Positions 1 through 6,123 of a DNA stretch of 7,149 bases are shown here, piece after piece. Position 1 is the stretch's first letter. Every line of letters starts with the position of its first letter. The notes beneath the pieces are model-generated. The model saw only the letters and a program-made list of their open reading frames with translations, was not told the DNA's origin and did not search any database. This DNA is from JBIOHJ01 sp044448905 (GTDB taxonomy: Bacteria > Bacteroidota > Bacteroidia > AKYH767-A > OLB10): positions 1 to 7,149 of the forward strand of contig JBIOHJ010000150.1 of the NCBI GenBank assembly GCA_044448905.1, given 5' to 3'. The translations under genes and the position numbers were made by a program.

Positions 1-1
1 G

Positions 2-24
2 TTGTAACAAAAAAATTGTAACAA
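2..24. repeat. Two direct copies of near-palindromic TTGTAACAA upstream of the first gene
   Basis: TTGTAACAAAA occurs at 2-12 and again at 16-26, a 14-bp period. Each TTGTAACAA (2-10 and 16-24) is itself an odd palindrome, with arms TTGT and ACAA around a central A. The second copy ends 11 bp before the ATG at 36. Paired small palindromes in this position can be operator sites, but the window starts here and the promoter cannot be located. In an AT-rich intergenic region a chance repeat is possible, so a regulatory role is only inferred. Confidence 0.3.
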
Positions 25-35
25 AATCCTGAGAA

Positions 36-695
36 ATGAAAACAAAATGTTGTAATACCCAAAAGGCGCATCGCGCGAAAAAAGGTGCAATATGCCTGAA
101 TACCGGTTGCCATAACTATCTTGGCTATACCCGTATGATTATGGAGTATAAAAAGCTGAAGTACACCTTTGCTGTTTCGGTATTTGTTTTTTACATGCTG
201 TTCACATTTAATCATTTCAGCATGGATAATAAGTCTGAAATGCATACTGTTAATTTTTCCACAAAGCAGCAGGCAGCACTTACGTTAGAAAACCTGAAAA
301 AAGAATTGTACGACCAGGAGGTGCTTTGCGCGCCCGAAGTGCTGGCGCAGATAAAAATCGAGTCGGCTCACCTTTCTTCGTTCCTTTTACAGCACACGAA
401 TAATATGTTGGGCATGCGTTATCCGTTCAGCCGGAAGACCACTGCATGCGGTATTTACATTCCTGCACAAGATACCATCATTACCGGCACGCAAACCGAA
501 TTAAAAAAATACCGCAAAACCGGAAACTATGCAGTTTACGCCAGCTGGCAGGATGCCGTAGCCGATTATAAGCTGTGGCAGGAAAGCTGTTTTAAAGTTA
601 CAGAACGTTATCTCGACTTTCTCGGAAATGTATATGCCGAGGATTCGCTTTATGTAAAAAAGATAAAGCAGGTGGCAGCAAAGCAGAAAATATAA
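36..695 (+). CDS. Membrane-anchored glucosaminidase-domain protein (peptidoglycan hydrolase-like)
   Basis: This is a 219-residue protein. Residues 1-33 are Cys/His-rich (C5, C6, H12, C20, C25, H26), which could be a small metal-binding knuckle. A single hydrophobic segment lies at about 43-60 and would place the rest outside the inner membrane, in the periplasm. Residues about 96-190 match the mannosyl-glycoprotein endo-beta-N-acetylglucosaminidase (GH73-like) fold: PEVLAQIKIES carries the probable catalytic Glu109, followed by NNMLGMRYP (122-130) and YAVYASWQDAVADYKLWQ (165-182). Enzymes of this family cut the glycan strand of peptidoglycan. Starts at 135 or 141 would keep the membrane segment but drop the Cys-rich head; I kept the ATG at 36 because the CLNTGCHNYLG stretch looks like real protein. 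The domain assignment is firm; the physiological substrate is inferred from the family. Confidence 0.82.
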   Translation: MKTKCCNTQKAHRAKKGAICLNTGCHNYLGYTRMIMEYKKLKYTFAVSVFVFYMLFTFNHFSMDNKSEMHTVNFSTKQQAALTLENLKKELYDQEVLCAPEVLAQIKIESAHLSSFLLQHTNNMLGMRYPFSRKTTACGIYIPAQDTIITGTQTELKKYRKTGNYAVYASWQDAVADYKLWQESCFKVTERYLDFLGNVYAEDSLYVKKIKQVAAKQKI

Positions 696-733
696 TTTTC
701 GTTTTTGATTCCATTCTTTGCGAACTTTGTCCT

Positions 734-742
734 GCCTTAGGC
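734..742. repeat. GCCTTAGGC mini-palindrome just upstream of the TfoX-like gene
   Basis: GCCTTAGGC (GCC, TTA, GGC) ends 5 nt before the ATG at 748. The same nine bases, extended to a longer perfect palindrome, occur at 2473-2487 in the cinA/DUF4197 intergenic region. Here the flanks (CCT on the left, GCGGG on the right) extend the pairing only imperfectly. It may be a shared regulatory site or a small dispersed palindromic repeat. Two copies in one window cannot decide between these. Confidence 0.35.
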
Positions 743-747
743 GCGGG

Positions 748-1134
748 ATGAAGCTTAAAAAAAATATTCCATTCGATTTTGTTCTTGATTATTTGCTGCC
801 GCTTAACCCGGTTATAAAACCCATGTTTGGCTGCTATGCAATTTATGCGGGAGAAAAAATAATGCTCGTACTGCGTGACAGGAAAGATCACAGCGAAGCA
901 AACGGTATATGGATTGCCACTTCAAAAGAGCATCACCAAAGTTTGAAGGATGATTTCCCATCATTGCATTCTGTTATGATTTTATCAGAAGGAAAATCGG
1001 AAACCAGCTGGCAGATGATTTCAAAAGACGCTGACGATTTTGAATCATCAGCAATTAAAGCCTGCGAATTTATTCTTCAAAATGACAGGCGTATTGGCAG
1101 AATTCCCAAAGCACGGAAAAAGGTCAGGCGTTAA
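748..1134 (+). CDS. TfoX N-terminal-domain-like conserved protein
   Basis: This 128-residue, probably cytoplasmic protein resembles the TfoX/Sxy N-terminal domain family. The family's characteristic motif appears as PMFGCYAIYAGEKIMLVLR (about 25-43), followed by NGIWIATS (52-59) and an acidic-then-helical C-terminal half ending in a basic tail (RRIGRIPKARKKVRR, 114-128). In gammaproteobacteria TfoX/Sxy controls competence genes; stand-alone Bacteroidetes relatives have no established function that I can name. I chose the ATG at 748 over a TTG at 718, which would add an unlikely leader translated through the GCCTTAGGC palindrome. The gene lies 52 nt after the glucosaminidase and could be co-transcribed with it. 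A weak promoter-like match also exists (TTTC at 697-700, 21 nt, GAACTTTG at 722-729). Its last 11 nt overlap the 3' end of cinA on the other strand. Confidence 0.72.
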   Translation: MKLKKNIPFDFVLDYLLPLNPVIKPMFGCYAIYAGEKIMLVLRDRKDHSEANGIWIATSKEHHQSLKDDFPSLHSVMILSEGKSETSWQMISKDADDFESSAIKACEFILQNDRRIGRIPKARKKVRR

Positions 1135-2362
1135 TCAATTCCGTCCTCAAAAAATTGAGCGCGGTATATGCGGCAACCTGAATGATACGCATGCGCTGAT
1201 CGCCCAGCTTAAAAAGTTTTGAAATAGTTTTTTGCGGAGTAGCTACCGCAATCCAAACCGTTCCGACAGGTTTTTCAGCAGTGCCGCCTCCCGGGCCTGC
1301 CACACCCGATATTGCAATTGCATAACCGGTATTGAATTTTTCTTTTGCATGTTGCGCCATCAACGTAACAACCGGTTCGCTGACGGCACCATGTGTACGG
1401 ATTATTTCTTCATCCACATTTAAAAAATTTTGTTTCACCGAATTTGCGTACGCCACTACCGAGCCGGTAAAATAATCGGAACTGCCCGGAACGGAAGTAA
1501 TTAAATGTGCAACATATCCGCCTGTGCAGCTTTCAGCAGTTGAAAGTGTTTGCTTTTTATCGCGTAAAAGCTTTCCGACAATTTCTTCTAATTTATCTTC
1601 ATCATAACCATAAATATATTTTTCAATCAATGGTTTTACTTTTTCAATTTGCGCGGTTACTTCGGGTTTAATATTTTCAGAATCTCCATTAGCAGTCAGC
1701 CGTAACCTGACCATTCCGGGCGAAGGGAGATATGCGAGTTTGATGTGAGCAGGCAGAGCCAGTTCCCATTTCTCGATTAAATCGGAAAGAAAAGATTCTC
1801 CCGCGCCCTGAGTTAAAATTGTTTTATGAAAAATGAATGGCAGCCTGAGATTTTTTTTCAATCGCGGAATCACTTCATTTTCCATAATGCCTTTCATCTC
1901 AAACGGCACACCGGGCATTGAAACAATAATTTTCTTTTCAATTTCAAACCACATGCCCGGAGCTGTACCGTATTTGTTAAACAAGGGCGTACAATTATCG
2001 GGCACTTCTGCCTGCCTGCGATTTACAGGAGTAACTTCCTTACCAAACATCTTAAAGCGGTTTTCAACATTTTCATAAACTGCTTTATCGAACACTAATT
2101 TTGAATTGAAATATTTGCAAAGCGTATTTTTGGTTATGTCATCCTTTGTGGGCCCCAATCCACCGGTTATTAAAATAATATCTGTTCGTGTTTTTGCTTC
2201 GTTAAGCGTATTGATGATGTGCTGTTCATTATCAGAAACCGATGTGACCTGGTAAACAGTAATTCCAATATCATTCAATTGCTGCGCCATCCAGGCTGAG
2301 TTGGTATCAACAACCTGGCCTATAAGAATTTCATCTCCTATGGTTATTATTTCGGCATTCAT
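1124..2362 (-). CDS. cinA: CinA: MoCF-like domain plus nicotinamide-nucleotide amidohydrolase (PncC) domain
   Basis: This 412-residue protein has the normal full length for two-domain CinA. Residues 1 to about 170 form the molybdopterin-binding-like domain, with TIGDEILIGQVVDTNS (7-22), TGGLGPTKDD (66-75), GTAPGMW (132-138) and MPGVPFEMKGIM (149-160). Residues about 255-412 form the PncC domain, with TAESCTGG (275-282), the SVVAYANSVK segment (301-310), GAVSEP (325-330) and ISGVAGPGGG (351-360). In this family the C-terminal domain hydrolyses NMN to nicotinate mononucleotide plus ammonia, returning it to NAD synthesis, and the N-terminal domain is linked to ADP-ribose pyrophosphatase activity. 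The start at 2362 gives the classic MNAEIITIGDEIL beginning; the open frame continues upstream to 2548, but that extension has no family counterpart and overlaps the divergent gene. The C-terminus overlaps the convergent TfoX-like gene by 11 nt. The older name 'competence/damage-inducible' does not imply a competence role here. Confidence 0.96.
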   Translation of the reverse strand: MNAEIITIGDEILIGQVVDTNSAWMAQQLNDIGITVYQVTSVSDNEQHIINTLNEAKTRTDIILITGGLGPTKDDITKNTLCKYFNSKLVFDKAVYENVENRFKMFGKEVTPVNRRQAEVPDNCTPLFNKYGTAPGMWFEIEKKIIVSMPGVPFEMKGIMENEVIPRLKKNLRLPFIFHKTILTQGAGESFLSDLIEKWELALPAHIKLAYLPSPGMVRLRLTANGDSENIKPEVTAQIEKVKPLIEKYIYGYDEDKLEEIVGKLLRDKKQTLSTAESCTGGYVAHLITSVPGSSDYFTGSVVAYANSVKQNFLNVDEEIIRTHGAVSEPVVTLMAQHAKEKFNTGYAIAISGVAGPGGGTAEKPVGTVWIAVATPQKTISKLFKLGDQRMRIIQVAAYTALNFLRTELINA

Positions 2363-2458
2363 TTTATTTGCTATGAAAATTTTGTGAAAATTAACTTTAA
2401 TAAATTTATTGATCCATTGATGGCAGCATCTTTGTAAAACGAAGATTAACTCAACTGG

Positions 2459-2492
2459 CAAATTTATTTCATCTCGCCTTAGGCGAGGCAAA
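2459..2492 (-). promoter_or_regulatory. Candidate Bacteroidetes-type promoter for cinA
   Basis: Read on the - strand, TTTG (2492-2489) is followed after 22 nt by TAAATTTG (2466-2459), a full match to the phylum's TAnnTTTG -7 box. The spacer is slightly longer than the usual 19-21 nt. It would give a leader of roughly 90 nt before the cinA ATG. The spacer holds the palindrome at 2473-2487. This is motif matching only. Confidence 0.35.
2473..2487. promoter_or_regulatory. Perfect palindrome CTCGCCTTAGGCGAG between cinA and the DUF4197 gene
   Basis: Two 7-nt arms (CTCGCCT and AGGCGAG) surround one central T. As RNA this would be a 6-bp stem with a three-base loop. It lies 17 nt upstream of the DUF4197 ATG and between the two boxes of the candidate cinA promoter, a position expected of an operator. 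Its GCCTTAGGC core is repeated at 734-742. Alternatives are a short dispersed palindromic repeat, or a hairpin in the DUF4197 leader. No protein partner is identifiable. Confidence 0.4.
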
Positions 2493-2504
2493 AAACCAAA
2501 CGAT

Positions 2505-3227
2505 ATGAAGAAAATAAAATTAACAGCCATCATTCTTATAATAAGCACAGGATGCTATGCGCAAATAAACTGGGAGCAAGCTGTAAAAGATATTACAGGC
2601 ACTGTAAGCAGCGGAGGTAAGTTAAGCAACGATGATATTGTAAAAGGATTGAAGGAAGCGCTGTCGGTGGGCAGCCGCAATTCAGCTGATAAGGCATCTA
2701 AGACAGATGGTTATTATAAAAACCCTCTTATCAAAATTCCTTTCCCCAAAGAAGCGAAGCAAATGGAAAGCACTTTAAAAAATATGGGAATGAACAAACA
2801 GGTTGACCAGTTTGTAATGACACTGAACCGCGCTGCAGAAGATGCCGCAAAAAAAGCAGCTCCTGTTTTCCTGAATGCAATTACTAAAATGACCATTACT
2901 GATGGCGTTAATATTTTAAAAGGAAAAGACGATGCAGCCACACAGTTTTTAAAAACCAATACTTCTGCACAATTGAAAACCGAATTCAAACCTGTTATAA
3001 AAGCTTCGCTGAATAAAGTTCAGATTACCAAATACTGGAACCCGCTGATGAATTCTTACAACAAAGTACCGTTCGTTACTAAAATGAATCCCAACCTTGA
3101 TGATTATGTAACTGAAAAAGCCATTGCGGGTTTATTTACTTTGCTGGCACAGGAAGAATTAAAAATCCGCAAAGACCCGGCTGCACGGGTAACGGATATT
3201 TTGAAAAAAGTTTTTGGAAATAAATAA
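2505..3227 (+). CDS. Secreted DUF4197-family protein
   Basis: This is a 240-residue protein. The N-terminus MKKIKLTAIILIISTGCYAQ is a signal peptide. Cleavage by signal peptidase I after CYA, leaving Gln20 first, is typical of Bacteroidetes exported proteins. The ISTGC stretch is only a poor lipobox, because Ser rather than Leu is at -3, so a lipoprotein is less likely. The mature part matches DUF4197: SNDDIVKGLKEAL (41-53), YYKNPLIKIPFP (70-81), MNRA-type TLNRAAEDAAKKAAP (106-120), a central lysine/threonine-rich region, and the C-terminal NLDDYVTEKAIAGLF (197-211) and IRKDPAARVTDILKKVFG (221-238). The family's function is unknown to me; it is a helical periplasmic or outer-membrane-associated protein. 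The gene is divergent from cinA (142-bp gap) and convergent with the stress-protein operon (30-bp gap, in which I see no hairpin terminator). A weak promoter-like match is CATCTTTG at 2427-2434, without a good -33 box. Confidence 0.88.
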   Translation: MKKIKLTAIILIISTGCYAQINWEQAVKDITGTVSSGGKLSNDDIVKGLKEALSVGSRNSADKASKTDGYYKNPLIKIPFPKEAKQMESTLKNMGMNKQVDQFVMTLNRAAEDAAKKAAPVFLNAITKMTITDGVNILKGKDDAATQFLKTNTSAQLKTEFKPVIKASLNKVQITKYWNPLMNSYNKVPFVTKMNPNLDDYVTEKAIAGLFTLLAQEELKIRKDPAARVTDILKKVFGNK

Positions 3228-3257
3228 AACTAAAAACTCCAAAAGTAAAATCGGATA

Positions 3258-4148
3258 TTAATACCCGGTGCTTATTTTATCGGGATCGCTTTCCATCGGG
3301 TGCACGCTCATTACCGGAATTTTTGAATGGTTTACAACCTGTGTGGCATACGTTCCCATAAACAAACCCGTCAGGCTGGGTTCCTGCTCGGTCATGATGA
3401 CTAACAAATCGGCATCGGTATCTTCGGCATATTTCATTGTCATCTGTGCTAAATTATCACCGGTCATGTAACTGGTTTCGCAGGTTACTTCGTGCTGATT
3501 CAGAAACTCTTCAACCTGCTCCACTTTAATTTTAAATTTACGCCTCATTTCTTCGTTCGAAAAATTAATCAGCCCTACGATGTAAACATGCGAGCTGTAT
3601 TTTTTAGCTACTTCGAGCGCGTAATTTACTTTTTGACGCGAAGAAGCCGATTCGTCAACAGGCAGTATAATTTTTTTAAAGCCGATTTTTTTTGCATGTG
3701 TTTGAACGGAAATGACAGGGCAGGGGGCATCGGAAACCACTTTAGCAGTATTAGTTCCTAAATTAAACCGCTGGTAACCGCTTGCACCATGAGTTCCCAT
3801 TACAATTATATCGGATTTAAGCTCTTTGGCTTTTGAAGTGATTTTACGGTAAATGCGCCCTATATCGGTGCTGATATTTATTTTGATTCCTGATTTAACA
3901 TGCATGTCATGAGCCAATGCATCGAGCTTTACCCGCGATTCGGCTTCAATTTTCTTTTCATAGCTGTTACTGAAACCATGAGTGAGAGCTGAAGTAAATG
4001 ATGCCGATTCCACCACGTGCAACAGCGTAATATCCGCTTTAAGCAAACGCGCCATGTGCAAAGCATGCTCAAGGCTGAGGTTTGCGGTTTCCGAAAAATC
4101 GTAAGGGATCAGGATATTTTTGATCTCGAATTTTTTTTGTGAAGACAT
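3258..4148 (-). CDS. Two-domain universal stress protein (second gene of pair)
   Basis: This 296-residue cytoplasmic protein consists of two tandem UspA domains (about 8-150 and 157-285). Domain 1 starts with NILIPYDFSE (11-20; Asp17 is the usual nucleotide-contacting acid) and has the full ATP-binding signature G-2x-G-9x-G(S/T): G118-TH-G121, nine residues, G131-T132. Domain 2 starts with IILPVDES (160-167), but its signature is broken. Position 253 onward reads TEQEPSLT where the first glycines should be, and only the final GTYA (265-268) remains. Domain 1 is therefore predicted to bind ATP and domain 2 probably does not. The gene follows its paralogue on the same strand after 20 nt, so one mRNA is likely. 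The partner process is unknown; family members typically respond to starvation, oxygen limitation or redox stress. Confidence 0.93.
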   Translation of the reverse strand: MSSQKKFEIKNILIPYDFSETANLSLEHALHMARLLKADITLLHVVESASFTSALTHGFSNSYEKKIEAESRVKLDALAHDMHVKSGIKINISTDIGRIYRKITSKAKELKSDIIVMGTHGASGYQRFNLGTNTAKVVSDAPCPVISVQTHAKKIGFKKIILPVDESASSRQKVNYALEVAKKYSSHVYIVGLINFSNEEMRRKFKIKVEQVEEFLNQHEVTCETSYMTGDNLAQMTMKYAEDTDADLLVIMTEQEPSLTGLFMGTYATQVVNHSKIPVMSVHPMESDPDKISTGY

Positions 4149-4168
4149 ATAGGTTAAAGTTTATGGTT

Positions 4169-5044
4169 TTACGAAAGTACAAATTCGGCCATGCTGCGAA
4201 ACTGCGGGCGTATGCTCAGAACCGGTATGTTCGAATTGTTGATGATTTCCTGCGCGGCAAATCCTATAAACATTTCGGTCCAGTAAATTTCCTGCTGTGT
4301 CATTATCACAATTAAATCGGCATCAATTTTTTCTGCATAATTAATAATTTCTCCCGATATATCATCACCTTTAATGCATTCGGTATGTGCCGTTACGTTA
4401 TTTGATTGAATTAATGCTTTAACCTGGCTCATTTGCCGTTCTAATTTATTAAGGATAAACTCATCGGTGGTATCAATTACCGAGATAACGTAAATTTCGG
4501 AGTTAAAGTATTTTGCCAGTTGGATGGTCTTATCAACCTTTTCTTTGGTTTCTTTCGAAATATCGAGCGGCAACACAATTTTTTTGCAGCCCCTGTGGTG
4601 TTCATGCCCTTTAATGGTGATAACCGGGCAATGGGCTTCCTTAATTACACGCGAAGCATTGGAGCCGATGAATCTTTTCTTAAGTCCTACAGCCCCATGC
4701 GTTCCCATGATGATAAATTTAGCATCAACCTGGCGGGCAAGCTGAACTATTTCTTCATAAATCTTGCCTTTGCAAATAGTAGTGTTTACCGTTATGCCCG
4801 ATTCTTTCTGAATATCACCCGCAAGCTTATCGAGCTTTTGCTGGATGCTGTCGCGCATGGGGTCTTCATACGATTGATCGGAAAATAAATTGCCCAGCGT
4901 TTTTAAAAAATCTTCATCAATAACATTTACCAATAAAATTTGTGATCGGGTAAAGCGGGCAATGTTGTACGACTGGTGAAGAGCTATAACGGATTGATCC
5001 GAAAAATCGACAGGAACTAAAATTGTACCCTCAGTCTTATCCAT
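4169..5044 (-). CDS. Two-domain universal stress protein (first gene of pair)
   Basis: This 291-residue protein has two UspA domains (about 6-147 and 154-282). Domain 1 opens with ILVPVDFSD (8-16) and carries an intact ATP signature: G114-TH-G117, nine residues, G127-S128. Domain 2 opens with KIVLPLDIS (155-163) but reads MTQQEIYWTEMFIGFAAQ at 248-265, so both the early glycines and the final GS/GT are lost. This is the same pattern as in its downstream paralogue. I chose the start at 5044 (MDKTEGTILVPVD) because it begins right at the fold and is preceded by AAAGGA four nt upstream, and because the upstream ATG at 5104 would lie before the predicted promoter and inside the divergent phosphorylase gene. 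The two proteins are clear diverged duplicates and may act as a pair or heterodimer (inference). Confidence 0.93.
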   Translation of the reverse strand: MDKTEGTILVPVDFSDQSVIALHQSYNIARFTRSQILLVNVIDEDFLKTLGNLFSDQSYEDPMRDSIQQKLDKLAGDIQKESGITVNTTICKGKIYEEIVQLARQVDAKFIIMGTHGAVGLKKRFIGSNASRVIKEAHCPVITIKGHEHHRGCKKIVLPLDISKETKEKVDKTIQLAKYFNSEIYVISVIDTTDEFILNKLERQMSQVKALIQSNNVTAHTECIKGDDISGEIINYAEKIDADLIVIMTQQEIYWTEMFIGFAAQEIINNSNIPVLSIRPQFRSMAEFVLS

Positions 5045-5064
5045 AAAATCCTTTATTTTGTTAG

Positions 5065-5096
5065 CAAATTTAAACTTAATTATATTATGAAACAAA
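5065..5096 (-). promoter_or_regulatory. Bacteroidetes-type promoter for the universal stress protein operon
   Basis: On the - strand, TTTG (5096-5093) is followed after exactly 20 nt by TAAATTTG (5072-5065). Both boxes match the Bacteroidetes sigma consensus perfectly, with normal spacing. The transcript would start near 5060, leaving a leader of about 15 nt with AAAGGA (5054-5049) before the ATG at 5044. The -33 box lies inside codons 3-4 of the divergent phosphorylase gene, so the two genes share control DNA. Confidence 0.55.
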
Positions 5097-5959
5097 TCCC
5101 TCAATCGGAATTGATACTAAATGCCGATGGGAGCATTTATCACCTTAAGTTACTGCCCCGAGATATTGCCTCAACAATTATTACCGTGGGCGATCCGGGG
5201 CGCGTAAGCATGGTGAGCCATTTTTTTGATAAGATTGAGGTACGAAAGCGGAACCGCGAATTTGTTACTCATACAGGCTATTACAGGGGAAAACGCCTTA
5301 CGGTTATTTCTACGGGCATTGGCACCGATAACATTGATATTGTATTTAATGAGCTGGATGCGCTGGTAAATATTGATTTAAAAACGCGGATAATTAAAAA
5401 AAACCTTACGCGGCTTAACATTATACGGATTGGCACTTCGGGCGCATTGCACGATGATATTGAGCCGGGCAGCCATGTGTTTTCGGAATTCGGGCTGGGG
5501 CTTGACGGATTGATGAACTACTATAAGTTTATTTTTAATGATGATGAATTAAAGATGACTAACGCTTTCCGGAAAATATATCCCGCACGCAGCGGGCTTG
5601 CTTTTCCTTTTATATTTATGGGGTCGGCTAAGCTGGAAAAAAAAATTTCGAAAGGAATGATTAAAGGCATTACGGCTTCGTGTTCGGGTTTTTATGGCCC
5701 GCAACAACGAATGCTGCGCGGACCGATTACTCCGATTGGTTTGATTGACACGCTTAACAAATTCCGGTATGATAATTACCGCATTACCAATTTTGAAATG
5801 GAAACTGGCGCCATGTACGGGTTAGCACGGGTGTTAGGCCACCAATGTTGCTCGGTAAACCTGATTGTGGCAAACCGCATTAACCACACGTTTCTTAAAA
5901 ATTATAAAACAGCCATGAACAGGCTTATTGAAAAGGTGCTGGGAAGGATTGCCGGGTAA
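5087..5959 (+). CDS. PNP/UDP-family nucleoside phosphorylase (uridine phosphorylase-like)
   Basis: This is a 290-residue cytosolic enzyme of the nucleoside phosphorylase I family. Visible signatures are VGDPGRV (34-40, phosphate-binding loop), STGIGTDNIDIVFNEL (75-90), RIGTSGAL (114-121, second phosphate/ribose contact), GFYGPQQRMLR (201-211) and NFEMETGAMYGLARVLGH (235-252), whose Glu-Met-Glu contacts the ribose. Family members split a nucleoside with phosphate into free base and ribose-1-phosphate for salvage. Uridine phosphorylase is the best guess from FEMETGAMYGL and overall length, but a purine-specific relative cannot be excluded from sequence alone, so I give no symbol. The length is slightly above the roughly 250 residues of enterobacterial Udp. 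The gene starts only 42 bp from the divergent stress-protein gene. I see no strong promoter; TTATTTTG (5053-5060) is a one-mismatch -7 box without a proper partner. No U-tract terminator follows the stop. Confidence 0.87.
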   Translation: MKQIPQSELILNADGSIYHLKLLPRDIASTIITVGDPGRVSMVSHFFDKIEVRKRNREFVTHTGYYRGKRLTVISTGIGTDNIDIVFNELDALVNIDLKTRIIKKNLTRLNIIRIGTSGALHDDIEPGSHVFSEFGLGLDGLMNYYKFIFNDDELKMTNAFRKIYPARSGLAFPFIFMGSAKLEKKISKGMIKGITASCSGFYGPQQRMLRGPITPIGLIDTLNKFRYDNYRITNFEMETGAMYGLARVLGHQCCSVNLIVANRINHTFLKNYKTAMNRLIEKVLGRIAG

Positions 5960-6022
5960 TTTTCAGGGTATAAAAAACGAAAAAATCCTATACCGGGATT
6001 GTGTAATTTGACCTGCCGAATA

Positions 6023-6055
6023 TTTCTCGGTACCTGCTGAATATTGCTACATTTG
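6023..6055 (+). promoter_or_regulatory. Candidate promoter inside the inverted repeat, facing the lipoprotein gene
   Basis: TTTC (6023-6026, one mismatch to TTTG) is followed after 21 nt by TACATTTG (6048-6055), a perfect TAnnTTTG. Transcription would begin near 6060 and give a leader of about 60 nt holding the hairpin at 6057-6098 just before the gene at 6124. This is motif-based only. If real, a cassette-like gene would carry its own promoter. Confidence 0.35.
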
Positions 6056-6072
6056 GTAAATATTCAGCAGGT
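6032..6072. repeat. 14-bp perfect inverted repeat
   Basis: ACCTGCTGAATATT (6032-6045) and its exact reverse complement (6059-6072) surround a 13-nt loop (6046-6058). The right arm is also one side of the hairpin at 6057-6098, so in RNA or single-stranded DNA the two folds exclude each other. The loop contains TACATTTG, a full match to the Bacteroidetes -7 box. Confidence 0.85.
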
Positions 6073-6098
6073 TTTGGGAAAAAACCTGCTGATATTTA
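6057..6098 (+). other. Strong hairpin in the leader of the lipoprotein gene
   Basis: Bases 6064-6075 pair without mismatch to 6081-6092 around a GGGAA loop (6076-6080). After a single bulged T, 6057-6062 pair with 6093-6098, for 18 bp in total. No run of T follows (the next bases are AATG after 6098), so it is not a standard intrinsic terminator. It could act as an mRNA stabiliser, as a regulatory switch with the competing fold at 6032-6072, or as part of a recombination site. Confidence 0.7.
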
Positions 6099-6123
6099 AA
6101 TGTTATAGGCAATGCTAACCGCT

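Larger units (their letters stand above)
5987..6116. repeat. Structured element with attC-like end boxes, left of the lipoprotein gene
   Basis: This non-coding stretch is bounded by CCTATACC (5987-5994) and GTTATAGG (6102-6109), which are reverse complements except for one base. Inside are four related arms. ACCTGCCGAATATTT (6011-6025), ACCTGCTGAATATT (6032-6045) and ACCTGCTGATATTT (6084-6097) are direct copies, and 6059-6072 is the inverted copy. The right core GTTATAGGCAATGCT (6102-6116) recurs as GTTATGCGCAATGCT at 6877-6891. Complementary end boxes around a folded middle, ending in GTT, resemble the attC recombination sites of integron cassettes. However, GTTATAG fits GTTRRRY at only 5 of 7 positions. 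It could instead be a non-autonomous mobile element or a palindromic repeat cluster. Confidence 0.4.

Noticed and set aside
598..891. 97-residue - strand open frame across the glucosaminidase/TfoX-like junction
   Set aside because: It overlaps two supported + strand genes, and its protein is unlike any family and irregular in composition.
2363..2548. 62-residue N-terminal extension of CinA
   Set aside because: CinA proteins begin at the MNAEIITIGDEI-type start, and the extension would overlap the DUF4197 gene on the other strand.
5045..5104. Extended start at 5104 for the first universal stress protein
   Set aside because: The added residues precede the Usp fold, overlap the divergent gene and lie upstream of the predicted promoter, whereas 5044 has AAAGGA before it.
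5967..5994. GGTATA/TATACC hairpin after the phosphorylase stop as a terminator
   Set aside because: It has only 6 bp with a 16-nt loop and no T run downstream. The TATACC part is better explained as the left box of the structured element.
6057..6098. Intrinsic terminator for the phosphorylase gene
   Set aside because: The hairpin is strong, but AATGTTATAGG follows instead of a T tract, so factor-independent termination is not supported.
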